Both the position numbers and the translations under genes were made by a program. This document shows, in pieces, positions 8,645 to 15,977 of a stretch of DNA of 20,946 nt (its first letter is position 1; every line of letters begins with the position of its first letter). A model generated the notes under the pieces. The model saw only the letters and a program-made list of their open reading frames with translations. It made no database searches and was not told where the DNA came from. The stretch is from positions 1-20,946 of the forward strand of contig CAZTQR010000058.1 of assembly GCA_964615795.1 (NCBI GenBank), read 5' to 3'. Source of the stretch: JADJAH01 sp964615795. Lineage in GTDB: Bacteria > Bacteroidota > Ignavibacteria > Tepidaquicellales > Tepidaquicellaceae.

Positions 8645-9229
8645 TCATCTTTTTAAATAATCATCAAGCAAAGCGTTCAGCTCCTTTTTGGTGTGCTGAT
8701 TTCTGCTGTAGAGCCCTGCACTTTCGCGCTGTCTCAATGCTTCATACATACACACCGCCGCGGCTACAGAGACATTCAGTGAGCGGATCATTCCGTACAT
8801 CGGTATGCTGAAATTCACATCGCTTTGTTCCACTACCTCCCTTGATACACCATCGTGCTCATTGCCCAGAACGATCGCCGACCTCTTTGAGAGATCAAGG
8901 TCGTAAAGTGATCTTCCCGGTGTATCCTCACCTATATAAGTGGAGTAGATCCTGAATTTCCTGTTTCTGAGCTCGCTGAAACAGCTTTCCACGGTGCTGA
9001 ACTTCTTAAGGTCAACCCATTTCTTCGCACTTGCAGAGGAAACCCTTCCGATCTTTGGAAACTTATTGGTGTTGTAAATGAGGTAAACTTCTCCGATTCC
9101 TACTGCATCTGCACTGCGAAGTATCGCGCTGACGTTGTGCGGATCGTGAATGTTTTCTAGAACGATTGTCAAGTATTTTTGCCTTTTGGAAACAACTTCT
9201 GAGATTCTTTCAAATCTTCTAGGAGTCAA
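8645..9229 (-). CDS. trmH: TrmH family tRNA (guanosine-2'-O-)-methyltransferase
   Basis: SPOUT-class, SAM-dependent RNA ribose methyltransferase of 194 residues. All three SpoU motifs are present: motif 1 ENIHDPHNVSAILRSADAVG (25-44) with N32 and the catalytic R38, motif 2 IVLGNEHDGVS (119-129), and motif 3 SIPMYGMIRSLNVSVAAAV (141-159), which forms the knot and cofactor pocket. Length and sequence resemble Thermus TrmH, which makes Gm18 in the tRNA D-loop, including the ending 'RQRxxAGLY'; no N-terminal substrate-binding domain of the rRNA RlmB type is present. The start is a TTG at 9229 in a frame closed by a stop 16-18 nt upstream, and no ATG precedes motif 1. First gene of the minus-strand operon; its promoter should lie in the 67-bp divergent gap. 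Specificity for position 18 is inferred. Confidence 0.88.
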   Translation of the reverse strand: MTPRRFERISEVVSKRQKYLTIVLENIHDPHNVSAILRSADAVGIGEVYLIYNTNKFPKIGRVSSASAKKWVDLKKFSTVESCFSELRNRKFRIYSTYIGEDTPGRSLYDLDLSKRSAIVLGNEHDGVSREVVEQSDVNFSIPMYGMIRSLNVSVAAAVCMYEALRQRESAGLYSRNQHTKKELNALLDDYLKR

Positions 9230-9296
9230 GGCTATTGAGTTTTGATTTTAAGATTAGTTTTTTAACTTATAAAAACAATTAACAAAGAGAAGTTAG
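9230..9296. promoter_or_regulatory. Divergent intergenic region with probable promoters for both sides
   Basis: This 67-bp AT-rich gap separates the start of the eight-gene minus-strand operon from the plus-strand exported-protein gene, so it should contain both promoters. I see no clean consensus on either strand. The plus-strand gene has GAGAAG at 9288-9293, a reasonable ribosome-binding site 3 to 4 nt before its ATG. The role is inferred from gene orientation. Confidence 0.4.
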
Positions 9297-9950
9297 ATGA
9301 AAGCCGCGTTCCTTCTTGCCGTCCTCATTGCTTTTCCGCTTCATTCAGCCAAAAAATGCAATGCTCAGATGAGCAACAAGCCCACCAAGCCCGTTAAGCT
9401 CGAACAGCCAAGGAACAACTGGGGAATCGGACTTGACTATTCGGAAGGAGGTTTCGGGCCAAATGTTTCTTATTACCTGCCCTCGGGCTCCAACTCGGAT
9501 TTTCTTTTCAAACTGACATTTTCAAGCTATTCGGATTCGAGGGAAATCCAACGAACCGATATCAACGGGAATGTCTATGTTGAAAACAAGGTCAACAGGC
9601 TTTTTATAATGCCGCTCAGCATAGGGTGGAGAGTTGAGCCGTTCAAGGATGATCTCGAGGGAAGTTTCAATCCCGTTTTCAACACCGGGATCACTCCCAC
9701 GGCAGTATTCTATAACCCTTACGATCAGGAATTCTTCAATGCTATTGATGATACCAAAATGAAGTTTGCATTCGGCGGTTTTGCGGGAATCGGGTTTACA
9801 TATCAGCAAAGCGAGGGAGTTTCCATGAATATGAGCTTCAATTACTATTATCTGCCGATCATTGGGGAAGGCGTTTACAGCATTGAGAACAGTCAGATCA
9901 CAAACGTAGGAGGATTTCAGATCTCATTCGGCGTAAACTTTCTTAACTGA
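9297..9950 (+). CDS. Exported probable outer-membrane beta-barrel protein
   Basis: A 217-residue protein that I do not recognise as a named family. Residues 1-24 look like a Sec signal peptide (hydrophobic AAFLLAVLIAFPL, small residues before NAQ). C22 does not sit in a proper lipobox (preceding residues AKK), so a lipoprotein is unlikely. The mature part alternates hydrophobic and polar residues in short strands (GIGLDYSEGGFGPNVSYYL, FLFKLTFSSY, LFIMPLSIGWRVEP, FGGFAGIGFTYQ, SMNMSFNYYYLP) and ends in an amphipathic strand GGFQISFGVNFLN, as small outer-membrane barrels do. The ATG at 9297 has GAGAAG just upstream. The gene stands alone, 95 bp before the sugar locus, which appears to have its own promoter. 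Export is well supported, the barrel is inferred, the function unknown. Confidence 0.7.
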   Translation: MKAAFLLAVLIAFPLHSAKKCNAQMSNKPTKPVKLEQPRNNWGIGLDYSEGGFGPNVSYYLPSGSNSDFLFKLTFSSYSDSREIQRTDINGNVYVENKVNRLFIMPLSIGWRVEPFKDDLEGSFNPVFNTGITPTAVFYNPYDQEFFNAIDDTKMKFAFGGFAGIGFTYQQSEGVSMNMSFNYYYLPIIGEGVYSIENSQITNVGGFQISFGVNFLN

Positions 9951-10004
9951 ATTTCAACTGCTGAGATTAACAAAAATTAACAACGCGAATTGTTGAGTAT
10001 GTGA

Positions 10005-10032
10005 TTTGTTTTTGAAACTTTTCGTATTTTTG
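10005..10032 (+). promoter_or_regulatory. Candidate Bacteroidota-type promoter for the sugar locus
   Basis: TATTTTTG at 10025-10032 fits the Bacteroidota -7 element TAnnTTTG exactly, with TTTG at 10005-10008 as a possible -33 element. The 16-nt spacer is a few bases shorter than the usual 19 or so. It would place the transcript start only several bases before the ATG at 10046, a short leader that is normal in this phylum. Position and consensus are seen; activity is inferred. Confidence 0.4.
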
Positions 10033-10045
10033 ACCAATCAATTAT

Positions 10046-11062
10046 ATGAAGAAAAACATACTGTTTATATGCGGGTCTAGAAATCAGACCACAATGCTGC
10101 ACAAGATCTCCGAAAAACTCCCTGACTTCAATCACTTCTTTACGCCCTATTATGCCGACGGCATAGAAAAAATTGCGACCAATCTCGGACTGCTTGAATT
10201 CAGCGTGCTGGGCAAGAAGTTCTATAACATTTCCATGGATTATTTCAGGCAGAATGATCTGAACATTGACTACAGGGGTGAAAAGAATAGATATGAGCTT
10301 GTTGTTATGTGCAGTGACTTAATTGTTCCCAGAAATGTGAGAGGACGGCGGATGCTTCTCGTGCAGGAAGGAATGACTGATCCCGAAAATCTTGCTTATA
10401 AAGTTGTGAAGAGAACAGGCATTCCGGGTTACTTCGGAGGAACGGCTGCAACCGGGCTTTCGGATATGTATCAGACTTTTTGTGTGGCTTCGGAGGGTTA
10501 CAAAGAGCACTTCATCAAAAAAGGTGTAAATCCCGGTAAGATAAGAGTCACGGGTCTGCCGAACTTTGACAATTGCGCGGCCTGCCTGCAGAATGATTTC
10601 CCGCACAAAGGCTATGCACTTGTCTGCACTTCAGACGCGAGGGAAACATACAAAGCGGAAAACAGAAAGAAGTTCATTGAGAAAGCAGTGAGACTCTCTG
10701 AAGGCAAGCAGTTGATCTTCAAACTTCACCCCAATGAGAACGTGCCGAGAGCAACGCGGGAGATAAACAAATATGCTCCGGGTTCATTGGTTTATCACAA
10801 GGGAAACACTGATGAAATGATCGCGAACTGCGACATACTCATAACTCACTTTTCGACAGTTGTTTATGTTGGCATTGCTCTCGGGAAAAAAGTCCATTCA
10901 TCCTTCGACATTGAGGAGCTTAAAAAACTTGTGCCGCTGCAAAACGGAGGCAAGTCAGCGCAGAATATCGCGGATGAATGCCTTAAGCTCATAGGCAAGG
11001 AACTGAATGAAGTTGTTTATGACAATTCGGAAGATCTGCACCTCGCACAATTGACCTCCTGA
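10046..11062 (+). CDS. GT-B-fold transferase of surface polysaccharide synthesis (CDP-glycerol glycerophosphotransferase-like)
   Basis: A 338-residue cytosolic or peripheral protein without signal peptide or membrane helices. It has features shared by GT-B proteins of capsule, teichoic-acid-like and sialyl-type transfer: an N-terminal Rossmann start KNILFICGSRNQ, MLLVQEGM (103-110), VTGLPNFD (168-175), then a second domain with IFKLHPNE (224-231) and the loop HFSTVVYVGIALGKKV (268-283). The HP-x-E plus S/T pair is the donor-binding arrangement of CDP-glycerol and CMP-Kdo/sialic-like transferases. The gene leads the sugar locus and is followed after 4 bp by a cytidylyltransferase, so transfer of the resulting CMP-sugar is an attractive inference. 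A non-transferase role, such as a UDP-sugar 2-epimerase-like enzyme of the same fold, cannot be excluded. Confidence 0.6.
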   Translation: MKKNILFICGSRNQTTMLHKISEKLPDFNHFFTPYYADGIEKIATNLGLLEFSVLGKKFYNISMDYFRQNDLNIDYRGEKNRYELVVMCSDLIVPRNVRGRRMLLVQEGMTDPENLAYKVVKRTGIPGYFGGTAATGLSDMYQTFCVASEGYKEHFIKKGVNPGKIRVTGLPNFDNCAACLQNDFPHKGYALVCTSDARETYKAENRKKFIEKAVRLSEGKQLIFKLHPNENVPRATREINKYAPGSLVYHKGNTDEMIANCDILITHFSTVVYVGIALGKKVHSSFDIEELKKLVPLQNGGKSAQNIADECLKLIGKELNEVVYDNSEDLHLAQLTS

Positions 11063-11066
11063 TGCA

Positions 11067-11879
11067 TTGAATTCCGGTACAGAGCAAATACTGGTTGTGA
11101 TCCAGGCTAGAAAGGGGTCAACGCGCCTTCCCGGCAAAATTCTGATGCCGCTTGCCGGAGAACCTCTGCTGTTCAGAATGTATGAGAGAGTTGCATCATC
11201 GGATGCAGACCTTAAGGCCGTGATTGCCACGACGACAGACAGAGAAGATGATGAAGTGGAAGAACTTTGCAGGGCTTACGGCATGGAGTGCTTCAGAGGC
11301 CATCCTTATGACCTTCTTGACAGGCATTACAGAACTGCAATTGCATACGGAGCAAAGCACGTTGCCAAGATACCGTCAGACTGCCCGCTCATTTGTCCCA
11401 ATGTAATAAAGAGAGTGGCGGATTATTACTTCAGCAATGCCGGAAAGTATGACTTTGTAAGCAATCTGCACCCGGCAACATATCCCGACGGCAACGATGT
11501 GGAGATCATGCCGTTTGAAATACTTGAAACTGCCTGGAAGGAAGCCGGCAGGGATTTTGAAAGAGAACATACTACTCCTTACATCTGGGAAGACCCTGAG
11601 CGTTTTCGGATCGGGAATGTTGAATGGGAAACAGGCCTTGATTTTTCAATGAGCCACAGAATGACAATTGATTATCCGGAAGATTATGAATTCATCAAAA
11701 CAGTGTATGAGGAACTTTACCCCGCCAGGAAGAACTTTACGCTTTGTGACATAATGCTCCTGCTTGACAGAAAGCCGCAGATCAAAGAGATCAACAGCAA
11801 GTATGCGGGCGTCAATTGGTACAGACATCATCTAGGTGAACTCAAAACCATAACACACGAAAATACAAAGCAGGGTTAG
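11067..11879 (+). CDS. SpsF-like cytidylyltransferase (COG1861)
   Basis: A 270-residue nucleotidyltransferase related to SpsF and to CMP-Kdo/CMP-sialate synthetases; it should activate a sugar acid with CTP. The nucleotide-binding loop QARKGSTRLPGK is at residues 13-24, the strand AVIATTTDREDD at 51-62, and the metal-binding aspartate lies in KIPSDCPLI (101-109, D105). The C-terminal half has SNLHPATYPDGNDVEIM and the acidic stretch REHTTPYIWEDPERF typical of the family. The start is a TTG at 11067, 4 bp after the preceding stop; the frame is closed 5' of it and no in-frame ATG lies ahead of the binding loop. With a NeuB-type synthase in the same locus, a 3-deoxy-ulosonic acid is the likely substrate. 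Family call good, substrate inferred. Confidence 0.85.
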   Translation: MNSGTEQILVVIQARKGSTRLPGKILMPLAGEPLLFRMYERVASSDADLKAVIATTTDREDDEVEELCRAYGMECFRGHPYDLLDRHYRTAIAYGAKHVAKIPSDCPLICPNVIKRVADYYFSNAGKYDFVSNLHPATYPDGNDVEIMPFEILETAWKEAGRDFEREHTTPYIWEDPERFRIGNVEWETGLDFSMSHRMTIDYPEDYEFIKTVYEELYPARKNFTLCDIMLLLDRKPQIKEINSKYAGVNWYRHHLGELKTITHENTKQG

Positions 11880-11916
11880 TACGATCCTGCTTTTGCAAAA
11901 CATCTTAACAAAATAA

Positions 11917-12774
11917 GTGGAACAAAACAAAGCAAGCGAGCTGAAAGATATATCCCACAAAGTAAGGGAGCACATAATAAGAATGTCAACAGACGGAGGA
12001 TGCTTCATCGGAGCTTCGCTGTCGTGCGCAGATATTCTTGTGTATCTGTATAAAGAAGTTCTTAACATTCATCCCGGCAATCTTGAAGACCCCGGAAGGG
12101 ACTATTTCTTCTTATCGAAAGGCCATGATGTTCCCGCGCTTTACGGAACATTTGCCGAACTCGGGTTCATCGGAAAGGAGAGGCTCGGGAATCATCTCAA
12201 GACGAATGATCACATATACTGGCATCCCAATATGAATGTGCCCGGCATCGAGTACTTCTCGGGATCTCTCGGCCATTCGCTCAGCGTGGCAATCGGTGTT
12301 GCCATTGACTGCAGGATGAAAGGGCACGGCAACAGGGTATTCGTAGTCTTAGGTGACGGTGAGCTGAACGAAGGATCAATATGGGAAGGAGCGCTTGTTG
12401 CCGCGGCGAAAAAACTCGACAACCTGGTTGCCGTAGTTGACCGCAACAAATTTCAGGCAAACATTGAAACGGAAGAGCTGATACCGCTTGAGCCGATCAC
12501 AAACAAGTTTGAAGCTTTCGGCTGGAAGGCAGTTAAGGCGGACGGTCATGATTTTGAAAGCCTTGAATCCGCTTTTGCCAGACTGCCCCTTGAAACAGGA
12601 AAACCGACGGTAGTGATAGCCGAAACAGTCAGAGGCAAAGGGCTTCCGAGCATTGAAGCTCAGGCAAACAGGTGGTTCGTGAATTTTTCCAGAGAAGAAG
12701 TTGAAGAACTGCTGAAAGAACTTAACGGCGGCAGGACAACAGAACTGAAATCAGAGGAGATCATTGCAAGATAA
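11917..12774 (+). CDS. Transketolase, N-terminal (TPP-binding) subunit
   Basis: The first half of a split transketolase, 285 residues. It carries SKGHDVPALY (67-76), GSLGHSLSVAIG (116-127), and the thiamine diphosphate/Mg2+ motif starting GDGELNEGSIWEG (146-158) and closing with VVDRNKFQ (173-180). Transketolases move two-carbon ketol units between sugar phosphates; split forms work as alpha2beta2 with the downstream subunit. The start is GTG at 11917, giving the N-terminus MEQNKASE, which strikingly resembles the MEQNKQTY of the partner and so supports this choice. The 3' end overlaps the next gene by one base (TAATG). Location inside a sugar-nucleotide locus suggests a dedicated biosynthetic role rather than the central pentose phosphate enzyme. 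Confidence 0.88.
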   Translation: MEQNKASELKDISHKVREHIIRMSTDGGCFIGASLSCADILVYLYKEVLNIHPGNLEDPGRDYFFLSKGHDVPALYGTFAELGFIGKERLGNHLKTNDHIYWHPNMNVPGIEYFSGSLGHSLSVAIGVAIDCRMKGHGNRVFVVLGDGELNEGSIWEGALVAAAKKLDNLVAVVDRNKFQANIETEELIPLEPITNKFEAFGWKAVKADGHDFESLESAFARLPLETGKPTVVIAETVRGKGLPSIEAQANRWFVNFSREEVEELLKELNGGRTTELKSEEIIAR

Positions 12775-13706
12775 TGGAACAGAACAAACAGACATACGAA
12801 GACATACTGAGAGATCTTGTGGAGCATGACAAAAGATTCATGGTGCTGACTGCAGAGAATCGTGCGGCAATCAGGAATCTCCCTTCACAGATAGGCGACA
12901 GATTCATAGACACGGGAATAACGGAGCAGACCCTGGTAGGGGTTGCCACAGGGCTTGCACTTCGCGGAAGAATTCCCGTAGCACACGCGCTCGCCACTTT
13001 TCTTACGATGCGCGCATTTGAATTCATCAGGACTGATGTGGGCATAAGCGGGCTTCCGGTAAAACTGGTAGGAGGATTTCCCGGTTTTTTGTCCGAAGCC
13101 AACGGACCTACGCATCAGGCGATTGAGGATGTTTCTATAATGCGGGGCATTCCGAATGTGAATGTGTTCTGCCCTGCGGATGAGGATGACATGCTCACCG
13201 GATTGCGGAAAGTTCTTACGAGCCCAAGTCCTTTCTACATAAGGTACAACAATGCAAAGCCGGTGATGAAGCACTCGAAGGACTTTGAAATAGGAAAGGC
13301 CGAAGTGATTGCCGAAGGAAACGACATAACGCTCCTTGTTTACGGCTACATGTTCGGAGAAGCATACAAAGCGCGCGACATTCTTGAAATGGCCGGATAC
13401 TCGACGGGACTTCTGAACATGAGGACGCTGAAGCCGGTTGACGAGGAAGTGATCCTCCGGGCTGCAGAAAGAACAGAACTGCTGGTTACGATCGAAGATC
13501 ATTTTGTAACCGGCGGCCTTTACTCAATTGTATGCGAAGCAATTGTAAGGAACAATCACAAGGTGGAAGTGATGCCTGTGGCTCTTCAGGATACATGGTT
13601 CAGGCCCACGCTGATACATGACGTCCTGGAATTTGAAGGATTCACTGCGGAAGCAATCGCAGACAAGATAACAGGCAGGATGAAACAACACGATTACAGA
13701 AAGTAA
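12774..13706 (+). CDS. Transketolase, C-terminal (pyrimidine-binding) subunit
   Basis: The partner half, 310 residues, with the transketolase pyrimidine-binding and C-terminal domains. The catalytic glutamate that contacts the thiamine N1' is E51 in DTGITEQTLVG (46-56). Also typical are VAHALATFLTMRAFEFIRTD (69-88), GPTHQAIEDVSIMRGIPN (111-128) and CPADEDDM. The C-terminal domain from about residue 180 includes LLVYGYMFGEAYKA and TIEDHFVTGGLYS. It starts with ATG at 12774, sharing a base with the previous stop, which implies coupled translation and equal amounts of both subunits. Split enzymes of this type occur in specialised pathways, for example Rif15A/15B in aminoshikimate synthesis, where the product is passed to a PEP-condensing synthase; the neighbouring NeuB homologue makes that analogy relevant here. 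Confidence 0.88.
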   Translation: MEQNKQTYEDILRDLVEHDKRFMVLTAENRAAIRNLPSQIGDRFIDTGITEQTLVGVATGLALRGRIPVAHALATFLTMRAFEFIRTDVGISGLPVKLVGGFPGFLSEANGPTHQAIEDVSIMRGIPNVNVFCPADEDDMLTGLRKVLTSPSPFYIRYNNAKPVMKHSKDFEIGKAEVIAEGNDITLLVYGYMFGEAYKARDILEMAGYSTGLLNMRTLKPVDEEVILRAAERTELLVTIEDHFVTGGLYSIVCEAIVRNNHKVEVMPVALQDTWFRPTLIHDVLEFEGFTAEAIADKITGRMKQHDYRK

Positions 13707-13714
13707 TTCACACA

Positions 13715-15055
13715 ATGACACAAATGCCAAACACGATTAAGTTCAACGAAGAATTCCCTTCCATAAAAGAATCGGACTCGATATTTGCAAGGTCACAGGG
13801 GCTGGTGCCTGCGCATACGCAGACTCTGGCAAAAGGGCCGACACAATGGATAAAAGGAGTGGCGCCGAAATATCTCAGGCGCGGCAGGGGTTCGCATGTC
13901 TGGGATGTTGACGGAAACGAATACATAGATTTCAATATGGGCATCGGACCGATATCACTCGGCTATTGCTACGAAAAGGTTGATGATGCAATCAGGAAAC
14001 AGTTGGAGGACGGCATCACTTTTTCGCTGATGCATCCTCTTGAGGTTGAATTATCCGAAAAGATAAGGAGCGTCATTCCCAATGCCGAGAGCGTCCGATT
14101 TTCAAAGACCGGCTGTGATGCCACTTCCGCCGCCGTTAGAGTTTCAAGGGCATTCACCAAACGGGAGAAGGTCCTCTGCTGCGGTTATCACGGCTGGCAT
14201 GACTGGTACATAGCTGTAACCGACAGGAATGCCGGAATTCCTGAAGCGGTTCAGGATCTTACTTACACGATCAACTATAATGACGCCGACTCACTTGAAC
14301 AGTCAATAGATTCCGATACCGCATGCCTTATCCTTGAGCCTTTTGTCTTTGAGCAGGAGAAGGCAGGATTTCTAAAACATATAAAGGAGATATGTGAGAA
14401 GAACGGAACACTTCTGATCTTCGATGAGATGTGGACCGGTTTCAGGATTGCTGCGGGAGGCGCACAGGAATATTTTGGCATCAAACCTGACCTTGCATGC
14501 TACTCAAAGGCAATGGCCAACGGGATGCCAATATCTGCAATAACCGGCAGGAAGGATGTCATGAGTCTTTTTGACAAGGACGTTTTCTTCTTCACTACAT
14601 TCGGGGGCGAAGCTCTTTCAATGGCGGCCTCAGTGGCAACTATAGACGAGATAGTTGAGAAGAATGTTCCCGCATATCTTGAAGATAAGGGGGCTGTGCT
14701 GAAAGATGGTTACAATAAAATTGCAGGCGGCCTTGGGATGGATTACACAAAGTGTTCCGGCTACAACTGCAGGACAATCATCACGTTTGACGCATCCGCA
14801 GGCAATCCGCTCGAGATGAAATCTCTTGTACAGCAGGAGATGATAAAGAGGGGAGTGCTTTGGGGAGGATTTCATAATATGTGCTTCTCACATACTGATG
14901 GTGACATTGCATATACGCTGAAGGCTTATGAAGATGTTTTGCCTCTGCTTAAGAAAGCTGTTGATGAGAAGAATGTAAGATCATATCTGAAGGGCGAACC
15001 CGTTGAGCCGGTGTTCAGAAAGACAAGCAACTTCAACTTCAAACCAAAGAGCTGA
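13715..15055 (+). CDS. Class III PLP aminotransferase, glutamate-1-semialdehyde aminomutase-like
   Basis: A 446-residue fold-type I PLP enzyme closest to HemL. Visible are HVWDVDGNEYIDFNMGIGPI (61-80), the phosphate-binding loop FSKTGCDATSAAVRVSRAFT (129-148), YHGWHDWY (158-165), the cofactor aspartate in LIFDEMWTGFR (234-244, D237) and the Schiff-base lysine in YSKAMANGMPISAI (263-276, K265). Authentic HemL has a GGGLPVGA-type sequence after its lysine; here it is MANGMPIS, and the phosphate loop is KTGCDAT instead of NSGTEAT, so this is probably not the haem enzyme. The location between transketolase and SDR genes points to transamination or 1,2-amino shift on a sugar aldehyde or ketone. 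It begins 8 bp after the transketolase stop; ATG at 13715. Family secure, substrate unknown. Confidence 0.82.
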   Translation: MTQMPNTIKFNEEFPSIKESDSIFARSQGLVPAHTQTLAKGPTQWIKGVAPKYLRRGRGSHVWDVDGNEYIDFNMGIGPISLGYCYEKVDDAIRKQLEDGITFSLMHPLEVELSEKIRSVIPNAESVRFSKTGCDATSAAVRVSRAFTKREKVLCCGYHGWHDWYIAVTDRNAGIPEAVQDLTYTINYNDADSLEQSIDSDTACLILEPFVFEQEKAGFLKHIKEICEKNGTLLIFDEMWTGFRIAAGGAQEYFGIKPDLACYSKAMANGMPISAITGRKDVMSLFDKDVFFFTTFGGEALSMAASVATIDEIVEKNVPAYLEDKGAVLKDGYNKIAGGLGMDYTKCSGYNCRTIITFDASAGNPLEMKSLVQQEMIKRGVLWGGFHNMCFSHTDGDIAYTLKAYEDVLPLLKKAVDEKNVRSYLKGEPVEPVFRKTSNFNFKPKS

Positions 15056-15068
15056 AGATAAAGACAAG

Positions 15069-15875
15069 ATGAATGAATTGTTCTCGCTTAAAGGCAGAGT
15101 ATCCATTGTAACGGGTGCGCTTGGATTAATAGGCAAAGAGCATTGCAAGGCATTATCGGAAGCCGGTTCGTGCGTTGTTGTTGCAGATCTTGAAGGCAAG
15201 GCATGCAGGGACTTTGCGGATACACTGGGAAACGATTCCGTTGGAGTTGAACTTGATGTCACTTCAAAAACATCGGTTGAGAGCGCATGCAGTGAGATCC
15301 TGAAAAAGACAGGCAGTATAGATGTGCTTGTTAACAATGCGGCGATCAACGATATGTTTGAGAATCCTGCAATGGCGCTGGAAAAGTCAATGTTCGAGAA
15401 TTATCCGCTTGAGATGTGGCAGAGATCCATTGATGTTAACGTTACAGGTATTTTCCTTTGCTCGCAGGTTTTCGGATCTGAAATGGCGCGGAGCGGGAAG
15501 GGAAGCATAATTAACGTTGCATCAACATACGGGATAACAGCTCCTGACCAGTCGCTGTATATTGATAAGAACGGCAGGCAGAAATTCTACAAGTCGCCCG
15601 CATATCCAGCGACAAAAGGCGCAGTGATATCTTTCACGAGATTTCTTGCCGCATACTGGGGAGGCAGGGGAGTGCGCGTGAACACCCTTTCACCGGGCGG
15701 CGTTGAAAATTCGCAGGACGAATTCTTTGTGCACAATTACTCAAAGCGGACTCCCCTTGGAAGAATGGCGGACAGAACGGATTACAAAGGCGCGGTCGTA
15801 TTCCTTGCGAGTGATGCATCCTCATACATGACGGGAGCAAACCTTGTTGTGGACGGCGGCTGGACTGCATGGTGA
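15069..15875 (+). CDS. Short-chain dehydrogenase/reductase (SDR)
   Basis: A classical SDR of 268 residues. The nucleotide-binding glycine motif is TGALGLIG (15-22), with D40 at the end of the second strand favouring NAD(H). NNAAI (89-93), N124 in DVNVTG, S152 in INVASTYG, and Y179/K183 in YPATKG give the complete Asn-Ser-Tyr-Lys catalytic set, and the C-terminus has the usual SSYMTGANLVVDGGW. The frame extends upstream to 15003, inside the aminotransferase gene, but the ATG at 15069 is preferred: it begins just before the first strand and lies 13 bp past the preceding stop. It probably oxidises or reduces a hydroxyl/keto group of the sugar intermediate, possibly giving the aminotransferase its ketone. 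Substrate inferred only. Confidence 0.85.
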   Translation: MNELFSLKGRVSIVTGALGLIGKEHCKALSEAGSCVVVADLEGKACRDFADTLGNDSVGVELDVTSKTSVESACSEILKKTGSIDVLVNNAAINDMFENPAMALEKSMFENYPLEMWQRSIDVNVTGIFLCSQVFGSEMARSGKGSIINVASTYGITAPDQSLYIDKNGRQKFYKSPAYPATKGAVISFTRFLAAYWGGRGVRVNTLSPGGVENSQDEFFVHNYSKRTPLGRMADRTDYKGAVVFLASDASSYMTGANLVVDGGWTAW

Positions 15876-15977
15876 AACTTTCCGTGCGGAATTAATGTGC
15901 AATGTGAAATTTGAATTGCATGTGCTGCATTTACTATTCAATTATTCAAGAGTTTGAACTGAATTAATAACTCATTT

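Noticed and set aside
12885..13502. 205-aa open frame on the minus strand inside the transketolase C-terminal gene
   Set aside because: It lies wholly within a strongly supported gene, is rich in Cys/His/Arg as shadow frames are, and resembles no family.
15003..15068. Upstream extension of the SDR gene into the aminotransferase
   Set aside because: The added residues are not part of the SDR fold, and the ATG at 15069 gives the normal family start right after the preceding stop.
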